Source of the DNA: JBDHWG01 sp046328525
GTDB lineage: Bacteria; Chloroflexota; Anaerolineae; Epilineales; JAHCIE01
Assembly (NCBI GenBank): GCA_046328525.1
Contig: JAXLWK010000008.1
Location: forward strand, 248,001-312,000
Direction: 5' to 3'
DNA: 64,000 nucleotides
Part shown: piece by piece, positions 32,703 to 39,631 of the stretch
How the letters are laid out: each line of letters begins with the position of its first letter
How positions within the stretch are numbered: position 1 is the stretch's first letter
The notes under the pieces: model-generated
The model's input: only the letters and a program-made list of their open reading frames with translations
Databases searched by the model: none
Told to the model about the DNA's origin: nothing
Program-made: the position numbers and the translations under genes

Positions 32703-34358
32703 ATGACACCTGCAGAGAGAGCGAGCCTGTTGGAGCGCGTGCTAGACACGTGGACTGACACGGACGTTCAGGAGATGGCAAAGCAGTGGGAGGTGGAGGT
32801 GACGGATTTGGAGCCCCGCGCTCGCGTTCAGCGTTTGATTCTCCACGCAGAGAAGCTGAACGATGTTGACCTCCTGTATGCTCAACTCCAGCCAGGGGAT
32901 ATCGCCTCGCTTCGACGTTCCGTCAGCCCCGATGAGCGCTTCAAGTTGATACAAGCTGTGCTGAAAAAATGGCCGAAGAGAGAGGATTTGTGTGATATCG
33001 CCTTCGAGGCCGGTGTGGATGCAACGGGCCTGGGCACGACACCTGTGGACACCGCGAAGAAGATGGTCCTCCGGGTTGAGAACGATGGACAGGTCGATTG
33101 GCTCAGGCAGCGTATCGGCGCCACGACGGAGCTAGACGCAGACTTGCAGCAAACCGCTCCTCCTGCCACGAATCCAGCCGCCAGAGCTGAAACTGTATCT
33201 CCCTCTCCCTCCCCGTTCGAGGAATCGGCTTCGTTGTGGACCTACATCGACTTCGACGTCGAAATCTCTCCAAGCACTGAAACTGAGTACGAAGTGCACG
33301 TCATCGCTTCGTCGGCGGGACAGGCCAGGGCCACGACACGGGTCACACTTACGAGTGGCCCTATCAGCGACAGCATCGAAGCCCTCCGCGCTGCCCAGTT
33401 CAACATTGCCTTCGCCAAGAGCCTCGGCAACCAGCTCCTGCAAGCCCTCCTAACGGGCGACGTTAGCAAGGCCTACGATAGAACACTAGGGCGCGCCGAC
33501 AGCCAGGAGAGAGGCATCCGCCTGCGCCTGCGGGTCAACGCGCCCGAGCTGAAGGCGCTGCCCTGGGAGTATCTGTACGACGCGAAGCGGGACAACTTCC
33601 TGGCCGTCCGCCGCGATGTCGTCATCTCGCGCTACCTGGAGGTCGATCAAGGCGTCAGAGCACTACCGCAACGCCCATCGCTACGCATCCTGGCGCTGCT
33701 GTCGGGTCCGACTGGGCCGGCTAAGCTGGACCTGGCGGGCGAGCAGAAGCGGATTGAGGACGCGCTTGCGCCGCTGGTAGCGAATGGGCGTGTCGTGGTC
33801 GAGTTCGAGACCAACCCGACGGCGTCCAACATCCGCTCACGACTGCGACGCAACGTTTACCATGTCATCCACTACAGCGGCCACGCCTACTATGCCATTG
33901 AGAACAAGCTTGTGCTGAACCAGGCCGTGACCAAGGATACGGGCTATGTCGTGCTGCCCCACGACGACGGTAGTGCACGCTTGATGGACGAGGAGTCGTT
34001 CGCCCAGTTTTTTCTTTATCCAAACATTCGCCTCGTGATCCTGAACGCTTGTCAGGGCGGTCAGACCTCGCTGAGCGAGTACCTGTCCGGGCTTGGCGAC
34101 AAGCTGGTGCAGACGGCGGGTATTCCAGCCGTCATCGCGATGCAGTTCCCTATCAAAGACGAGGCAGCCAAGCAGTTTGCCCAGGAGTTCTACGCCTCGC
34201 TGGCGGACGACCTACCCATCGACGCGGCGGTCGCTCAGGCGCGTCAAGCGCTGTATCAAGACCGAGACGCCAACTACAGTACCTGGGGCATACCGGTGTG
34301 GACATGGGGCGCGCCGGTGCTGTTCATGCGCTCCGAGGACGGCCGCCTGTTCGCGTGA
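32703..34358 (+). CDS. Adaptor-CHAT protein 2 (two N-terminal helical adaptors + caspase-like protease)
   Basis: 551 residues, 15 bp after its paralog, with AGGGAGG upstream. The N-terminus has two divergent helical repeats at about 4-62 and 73-138 (LLERVLDTWTDTDVQEMAKQ; LIQAVLKKWPKREDLCDIAF then EAGVDATGLG), each resembling the single adaptor of the first protein in length and pattern. A Pro/Ser linker leads to a CHAT domain almost identical to the first, with HYSGHAYY (H394) and LNACQGGQTS (C450). Blocks of about 100-140 bp of the CHAT half are nearly identical at DNA level, whereas the adaptor half is not alignable. Probably reads a different input and gives the same proteolytic output. 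The transcript likely ends at 34392-34430. Confidence 0.85.
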   Translation: MTPAERASLLERVLDTWTDTDVQEMAKQWEVEVTDLEPRARVQRLILHAEKLNDVDLLYAQLQPGDIASLRRSVSPDERFKLIQAVLKKWPKREDLCDIAFEAGVDATGLGTTPVDTAKKMVLRVENDGQVDWLRQRIGATTELDADLQQTAPPATNPAARAETVSPSPSPFEESASLWTYIDFDVEISPSTETEYEVHVIASSAGQARATTRVTLTSGPISDSIEALRAAQFNIAFAKSLGNQLLQALLTGDVSKAYDRTLGRADSQERGIRLRLRVNAPELKALPWEYLYDAKRDNFLAVRRDVVISRYLEVDQGVRALPQRPSLRILALLSGPTGPAKLDLAGEQKRIEDALAPLVANGRVVVEFETNPTASNIRSRLRRNVYHVIHYSGHAYYAIENKLVLNQAVTKDTGYVVLPHDDGSARLMDEESFAQFFLYPNIRLVILNACQGGQTSLSEYLSGLGDKLVQTAGIPAVIAMQFPIKDEAAKQFAQEFYASLADDLPIDAAVAQARQALYQDRDANYSTWGIPVWTWGAPVLFMRSEDGRLFA

Positions 34359-34391
34359 GAGCGGCGCTGCCCGGCTTACCCCGCTTCTATC

Positions 34392-34430
34392 GGACGCTTG
34401 ACCCGCAAGGTTGGCGTCCTTATAGTTTTA
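34392..34430 (+). terminator. Hairpin and T-rich tail after the CHAT pair
   Basis: GGACGC (34392-34397) pairs with GCGTCC (34414-34419), with inner pairing of ACC and GGT, followed by TTATAGTTTTA. Placed 34 bp after the second CHAT stop. Confidence 0.5.
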
Positions 34431-34468
34431 GGCGAGACTGAATAGACCCATGTCAGAAGCGAGGCAGT

Positions 34469-35647
34469 GTGACACAGGATCGGGCGCCGGTGGCGCTACT
34501 GGGGTTGGGGACGGCCGTGCCGAGGTATCGCTACGCGGACGCGGACATCGGCTCCTGGTTCGCGGCGGCATTGTCCGGGAATCGCGCGCTGTCCCGCTGG
34601 ATGCGCGGCGTATTCGTGGCGACGGGGATCGAGACCCGCCACTCGTGTCTGCCCGATGTCTTTGGCGCGCCACAGGAGTCGCGCTACTCGCCGGGCCGGC
34701 TGCTGGAAGACGCGGCGACTACGGCCGAGCGCATGGCGGTATACGAGCGCGAGGCGGTGGTAATCGGCGCGGCGGCCGCTCAGCGTGCGCTGTCCGATAG
34801 CGGCGACCCCTCGATCGGCGAGACGGTGACTCACCTGGTCGTGGTGAGCTGCACCGGGTTCTTTGCGCCGGGGCTGGACCAGGCCATCGCCCACGCGCTG
34901 GGCTTGCCGCCGACCGTCCAGCGCACCCTGGTCGGCTTCATGGGCTGCGCCGCCGCGTTCAACGGTCTTCGCCTTGCCGACCATATCGTGCGCGCGCAGC
35001 CGTCGGCGCGCGTCCTGGTCGTGTGCGTCGAGCTGTGCTCGCTGCACGTCCAGCCGCAGCCGACCCGCACCGACCTGCTGGTGGCGGCGCTCTTCGCCGA
35101 CGGCGCGGCCGCGTGCCTGGTCGGCGCTCCGCCGGAGGATGGGCGCGACCACTACGCCCTCGACAGCATGTACTCGATGCTGGCGCCGGGAACGGGCGGG
35201 CACATGGTGTGGCAAATTGGCGACCATGGCTTCAAGCTGCACCTGTCGCCGGAGATTCCAAAGCGGCTGGGCGAAGTCGCGCCGCCGGCGCTCAAGGCGC
35301 TGCTCGGCGAGCGCCCTCGGCCGGGCGCGTGGGCGGTGCATCCGGGCGGCCGCGCCATCGTGGACAGACTGGCGGAGGTGTTTGACTTGACGCCGGACGA
35401 TCTCGCGGCGACGTACTCGGTGTTGCGCGACTACGGCAACATGTCCTCGCCGACGATCCTGTTTGTGCTGAGCAGGCTGCGCGAGCGGCTGCGGCGCGAG
35501 GCGGCGGCGCCGACGGGCGTCGCGGCGATGGCGTTTGGCCCTGGGTTGGTGGTCGAGATGGCGCACCTGACGTACCAGCCGGCCGGGGAGACGCTGGCGC
35601 AGCCCGAACCGCGGCCGGCGGCGATTGCGGAGCTGGTCACCGCCTGA
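34469..35647 (+). CDS. Type III polyketide synthase (chalcone/stilbene synthase fold)
   Basis: 392 residues from GTG 34469, with GAGG 4 nt upstream. The thiolase-fold catalytic triad of type III PKS is present: Cys in VGFMGCAAAFNGLRLA, His in WAVHPGGRAIVDRL and Asn in LRDYGNMSSPTILFVL. Also visible are the N-terminal GLGTAVPRY and the TGFFAPGLDQAIAHALGL segment. Type III PKS extend an acyl-CoA with malonyl-CoA to pyrones, resorcinols or phloroglucinols. No methyltransferase, oxidase or carrier protein is adjacent, so the product would need trans-acting tailoring. The N-terminal region has an alpha/beta insertion near residues 30-75, as is usual. Confidence 0.9.
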   Translation: MTQDRAPVALLGLGTAVPRYRYADADIGSWFAAALSGNRALSRWMRGVFVATGIETRHSCLPDVFGAPQESRYSPGRLLEDAATTAERMAVYEREAVVIGAAAAQRALSDSGDPSIGETVTHLVVVSCTGFFAPGLDQAIAHALGLPPTVQRTLVGFMGCAAAFNGLRLADHIVRAQPSARVLVVCVELCSLHVQPQPTRTDLLVAALFADGAAACLVGAPPEDGRDHYALDSMYSMLAPGTGGHMVWQIGDHGFKLHLSPEIPKRLGEVAPPALKALLGERPRPGAWAVHPGGRAIVDRLAEVFDLTPDDLAATYSVLRDYGNMSSPTILFVLSRLRERLRREAAAPTGVAAMAFGPGLVVEMAHLTYQPAGETLAQPEPRPAAIAELVTA

Positions 35648-35713
35648 GGCGACGGTCGCGCATTGACGCGGCATGATTTCGCATCTGGCCCCAATTGTGC
35701 TAACATAGGCGCG

Positions 35714-35734
35714 CGGGCAGACAACGTCTGCCCG
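35714..35734. terminator. 8-bp-stem hairpin between the PKS and the phosphoesterase
   Basis: CGGGCAGA (35714-35721), 5-nt loop, TCTGCCCG (35727-35734). It has no T-run, so termination is uncertain. Confidence 0.4.
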
Positions 35735-35755
35735 TTGACCTTCCCGCGCCGTTAG

Positions 35756-36493
35756 ATGACTATGCGTATTTTGATCATTTCCGACATTCATGCGAACGCT
35801 GCGGCCCTCGAAGCCGTTCTAGAAGATGCCGGCTCTTTCGACAGGGTGTGGTGCCTGGGCGACCTGGTCGGCTACGGCCCTGACCCGAATGCGTGTGTCG
35901 AGCGGGTGCGCGAGCTGCGACGCTACCAGTGCCTCGCCGGCAACCACGACTACGCCGTCCTGGAAAAGCTCAACCTGTCCGACTTCAACACCGACGCGCG
36001 CCTGGCGGCCCTGTGGACGCAAAAGCAGCTCACGCCCGACAATCGCGCCTTCCTCGACGCGCGCCTGGAGACGATTGGGCCGCTGGAGGACCGCTACTTC
36101 CTGGCCCACGGCAGCCCGCGCCACCCGATCTGGGAGTATATCCTAGACGAGGTGATCGCCGAAGAGAACTTCCCGTACTTCAAGACCCAGGTGTGCTTCG
36201 TGGGGCACACCCACGTCCCGATGATCTACGTGCAGGAGAACGGCGCCGTCCGCCCCATCTCGCCGGCCGTAGATCGGCCGTTCCCGCTCGGCGAGAATCG
36301 CCTGATCATCAATCCGGGGAGCGTCGGACAGCCGCGCGACGGCGACCCCCGCGCCAGCTACGCCATTCTCGACCCCGACCAGGGAACCGTCACTCACCGC
36401 CGCGTGCCGTACCCGATCGAACAGACCCAGGCAAAAATGGTCGAGGTTCATCTTCCCCGCCGCATCATTGACCGCTTGAGCTACGGCTGGTAA
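35756..36493 (+). CDS. Metallophosphoesterase (YfcE/MJ0936-type)
   Basis: 245 residues; the start may be the ATG at 35756 or the one at 35762. All calcineurin-like metal motifs are seen: ISDIHANAAAL, CLGDLVGYGPDPN, LAGNHDYAVL, a histidine in FLAHGSPRHP, FVGHTHVPM and the late NPGSVGQPRDGDPRASYAIL. The compact form is that of YfcE/MJ0936-like phosphodiesterases with broad or unknown substrates. It lies between the PKS and a pentapeptide-repeat gene with its own promoter, so it is probably monocistronic. Confidence 0.92.
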   Translation: MTMRILIISDIHANAAALEAVLEDAGSFDRVWCLGDLVGYGPDPNACVERVRELRRYQCLAGNHDYAVLEKLNLSDFNTDARLAALWTQKQLTPDNRAFLDARLETIGPLEDRYFLAHGSPRHPIWEYILDEVIAEENFPYFKTQVCFVGHTHVPMIYVQENGAVRPISPAVDRPFPLGENRLIINPGSVGQPRDGDPRASYAILDPDQGTVTHRRVPYPIEQTQAKMVEVHLPRRIIDRLSYGW

Positions 36494-36554
36494 GCCGCGC
36501 TTGACCACGGGGCAGGCGTCGCCCTGCGCCGGGTTTCGTGTCACGGGCAAAGCG

Positions 36555-36563
36555 TGGTATAAT
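36555..36563 (+). promoter_or_regulatory. Extended -10 element upstream of the pentapeptide-repeat gene
   Basis: TGGTATAAT at 36555-36563, 29 nt before the ATG at 36593. A GAGG ribosome site sits 5 nt before the ATG. No clear -35. Confidence 0.45.
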
Positions 36564-36592
36564 CGCTACTACGTGCCGCCGATGAGGATGGA

Positions 36593-38989
36593 ATGCGACT
36601 CGATCGTGAAGCCGTGCTGCGCCTGGTGGCCCAGCATGGCGGGCCTGAGGGACTAGACCTATCTGGCCGGGACCTGACCGGCATTGACCTGAGCAACGTT
36701 GACCTTCACGGCGCGATTCTGTCGAAGGCCGACTTGCGGGGCGTTGACTTGCGCTGGGCCGATCTGCGCGACGCCGACCTGTCCTGGGCCGTGCTCAAGG
36801 ACAGCGACCTGCGCTGGGCCAACTTTCGCGGCGCCAACCTGTCCCAGGCTGACCTGCGCGAGGTCAACCTCTGGGGCGCCGAGCTGGCCGAGACCAACCT
36901 CGGCGGCACGGACCTGCGGGTCGCCGACACCAGCCGCGTAGAGTTCACGGCCCGCGACGTGGAGCAGGTCGGCGACGCTGAAGGGCCGCGGCCCGCCATG
37001 TTCAGGCGCGTCGGCTCGTGGCTGTCCGTGCGCAACGTCCTCATTGCGCTGGGCGTCCTCGTGCTCCTGGTCTACTTCTGGGGCTGGGCCTACACCGCCA
37101 CGTACTTCAGCGCCTTCAACCTGACCCCCTCGACCGTGATGGACAACCTCTCGTCGGAGTACCTGACGGTCGGGGCGGAGGTGGCGGCAGTGGCGCTGCG
37201 CTTCCTGCTGGCATTCCCTGTTCTGCTCTTCTACCTGCTCCTTCTATTCCTCGGCATCCTCATCGTTCCTCTCGCGCTTCTGGCGCTCGGCACGCGCGTG
37301 TTGGGATTCATCCCCAGCCGCCCGGCGCGTCTCATCGTCGTCGGCGCGCTGCTCATCATCTACCTGTTCGTCTTTGTCGTCTGGATGCAAGCCATCATCT
37401 CGCCGCTGTGGGGCGTTTTCTTTGGAATGGGCCTGCCGTTCCCGCAGACGTTCGAGCTATTCTTCGGCCTGTGGCAGAGCGCCAGTCTGCTCGTCAAGGC
37501 TCTGGTGATTCTGTTCGTCCTGCTGCTGGCGATCCCGATCTGGGTCGGCTACCGCCTACTGTGCCACCTCGTCCAGCGCACCGAGCCGTCGGAGGACCTG
37601 GCGACCCGCTACCCTAGCCTGGCGCGGGCGTGGCGAGACATCCAGAACGGCCCGCTGTTTGCGCGGGGCGCGCCGCTGACGATCCGCGAGCGGCGGCTCG
37701 GCCTGGTCACGCTGCTGGTGCTCCTCATTGCGCTGCCGACGTTCTTCACCCAGGCCGGCTACGTCAGGGCCGAGGCGGACATGTGCGGCGGCGGCGCTTT
37801 GCCCCAGATCACTCTCTACGCCAACGACATGCTCAACTCGCCCAACATCGGCGACACCACGTCCAACGAGGCCTGCCTGCGCCTCCTGACCGAGCACAAC
37901 AAGCGCGTGTTCGTGTTCTACCCGTTCCAGACGCGCATGGAGGGTGACGTGCGCACGGCGCGCGTCTACCAGTTCCCGACGGACACGGTATTCTACAACA
38001 TCCACACTGACCGCCCGTCGTGCCTGACCTGCGCCGAGACAGAGTACTACCCCATACGGGCTGTGGCCGTCGTTGTCAAGGCCACGCAAACGCCTGTGCC
38101 CACGCTGACGCCCCTGCCGAGCCTGACGCCGCTGCCGACGAACACGCCGGTCAACACGGCCACGAACACGCCGCTGCCGAGCAACACCCCGCTCCCCAGC
38201 ACCACGCCGCTGCCCACGGGAACACCGCTGCCGTCGGCCACGCTCAACCCGTTTGACGAGTTCGAGCCGGACGACCTCTTCCAGCAGGCGAACATCATCG
38301 GCGTCGGCGAGACGCAGAAGCACAACTTCAACCCCGACGGCGACATTGACAAGGTGCAGTGGGCGGCGAAGGCCGACGGCTGGTATCGCATCTTCACCAA
38401 GAACCTGTCGGCCGGCGTGGACACCGCCATCGTCCTGGCGGCGGCCCAGGGCGTCATGGCGCAGTGCGACCCGGCCGACTGCGCCAGCGACGACGTGGCG
38501 CCGGGCAACCTGTCGTCCAGCGTCGTCGTCCAGGCCGCCCGCGACGGCATCATCTACGCCACGATCCTCAACAAGGGCGCTTACGGGCCGGGCCGCACGT
38601 ATGAAGTGGGGCTGGAGCAGTTCGTGCCCACCCCGACGGTCACGCCGAGCTTCACGCCCTCGGACACGCCGACACCCACGGATACCCCGACGCCGACGGG
38701 CACGATCACGCCGTCGCCGACGTGGACCCTGTCGCCCACACCGAGCCGCACGCCGCGGCCGACGCGCACCGTCACCATTACGCCCTCGGCGCTGCCATCG
38801 CCCACGACGGTCGTGACGCCGCTGCCGTCCGCGACCCTCTTCCCACAACCCACCCTGACCATCAGGCCCTCCGTCACCCTGACACCGAAGCCTGGCGTCG
38901 AGGCGCGGGACGTCCCCACCTCGACGCCAGCGCCTCCGGCGGCGCCCACGTCGGCCAAAGCAACCCCCGCGCCGCGACCTTCTCCGTAA
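36593..38989 (+). CDS. Pentapeptide-repeat membrane protein with PT-rich and pre-peptidase-C-like regions
   Basis: 798 residues. Residues about 15-110 are pentapeptide repeats (LSGRDLTGIDLSNVDLHGAI, then ADLRGVDLRWADLRDADLSW: A(D/N)LxX pattern) forming a square beta-helix. Residues about 145-390 contain some seven membrane helices. The outside part has a Thr/Pro linker (TPLPSLTPLPTNTPVN...), a domain of about 110 residues (EPDDLFQQANIIGVGETQKH, WAAKADGWYRIFTKN) like bacterial pre-peptidase C-terminal domains, and a second long Thr/Pro/Ser tail. So the beta-helix should face the cytoplasm and the other domain the outside. The N-terminal domain may bind a protein partner. No function known; the ECF sigma gene follows after 96 bp. 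Confidence 0.8.
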   Translation: MRLDREAVLRLVAQHGGPEGLDLSGRDLTGIDLSNVDLHGAILSKADLRGVDLRWADLRDADLSWAVLKDSDLRWANFRGANLSQADLREVNLWGAELAETNLGGTDLRVADTSRVEFTARDVEQVGDAEGPRPAMFRRVGSWLSVRNVLIALGVLVLLVYFWGWAYTATYFSAFNLTPSTVMDNLSSEYLTVGAEVAAVALRFLLAFPVLLFYLLLLFLGILIVPLALLALGTRVLGFIPSRPARLIVVGALLIIYLFVFVVWMQAIISPLWGVFFGMGLPFPQTFELFFGLWQSASLLVKALVILFVLLLAIPIWVGYRLLCHLVQRTEPSEDLATRYPSLARAWRDIQNGPLFARGAPLTIRERRLGLVTLLVLLIALPTFFTQAGYVRAEADMCGGGALPQITLYANDMLNSPNIGDTTSNEACLRLLTEHNKRVFVFYPFQTRMEGDVRTARVYQFPTDTVFYNIHTDRPSCLTCAETEYYPIRAVAVVVKATQTPVPTLTPLPSLTPLPTNTPVNTATNTPLPSNTPLPSTTPLPTGTPLPSATLNPFDEFEPDDLFQQANIIGVGETQKHNFNPDGDIDKVQWAAKADGWYRIFTKNLSAGVDTAIVLAAAQGVMAQCDPADCASDDVAPGNLSSSVVVQAARDGIIYATILNKGAYGPGRTYEVGLEQFVPTPTVTPSFTPSDTPTPTDTPTPTGTITPSPTWTLSPTPSRTPRPTRTVTITPSALPSPTTVVTPLPSATLFPQPTLTIRPSVTLTPKPGVEARDVPTSTPAPPAAPTSAKATPAPRPSP

Positions 38990-39085
38990 ACGAAACGTGG
39001 GCATCAAATATGCTAATTGCCTCGTACCCTTCTGGCGCTGAATTACGTCTTAAATTATGGACGACCATAGAGGGGGAGCCGGCCG

Positions 39086-39631
39086 GTGAGTGAGCAGCCG
39101 TTCGGCCTGGTAGATCGCGCGGGGACCCTGGATCAGGCCACCCTGGGGCAGATCTATGATGACTACTATGAGCGCATCTACAACTACATCTACCATCGTC
39201 TCGGCGAGGCATCCCTGGCCGAAGACATGGCGGGTGAAGTCTTCCTGCGCATGTTGGAGTCTGTCCAGACCGACCGCGCCTGGCGCACATCGCTCACAGG
39301 CTGGCTGTACCGCATCGCCCACAACCTGGTCATTGACCACTACCGGCGGCGGGGCCGCCACGATGAGAGCGAGCTGGACGAGCGTATCGCCGCCGATGAT
39401 CGGGTCGGCACACCGCGCGTCTCCGTCGAGCAGATGCTGACGCAGCAGCAGCTCTCCCTGGCGCTGGTCTACCTGACGGATGAGCAGCAAGAAGTTGTCG
39501 TATTGAAGTTTGTCGAAGACATGAGTAACGGAGAGATTGCAGAGATCATGGGCAAGAGTGAGGGAGCGGTGAAGGCGCTACAGCACCGCGCGCTGACCAC
39601 CCTCCGCCGCGTGCTGGAAGGGGATGCGTGA
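39086..39631 (+). CDS. ECF-type RNA polymerase sigma-70 factor
   Basis: 181 residues from GTG 39086, with AGGGGGAG upstream. Region 2: LGQIYDDYYERIYNYIYHRL, AEDMAGEVFLRMLESV and WLYRIAHNLVIDHYRRRGR. Region 4: LALVYLTDEQQEVVVLKFVE, MSNGEIAEIMGKSEGAVKAL and QHRALTTLRRVL. Two-domain ECF sigma without region 3. Its stop overlaps the next gene (GCGTGATGG), a DUF5667-type protein that probably acts as or with the anti-sigma factor. The pair recurs in Chloroflexota. Its promoter target is unknown; the adjacent secreted proteins with the same compositional bias are candidates. Confidence 0.92.
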   Translation: MSEQPFGLVDRAGTLDQATLGQIYDDYYERIYNYIYHRLGEASLAEDMAGEVFLRMLESVQTDRAWRTSLTGWLYRIAHNLVIDHYRRRGRHDESELDERIAADDRVGTPRVSVEQMLTQQQLSLALVYLTDEQQEVVVLKFVEDMSNGEIAEIMGKSEGAVKALQHRALTTLRRVLEGDA

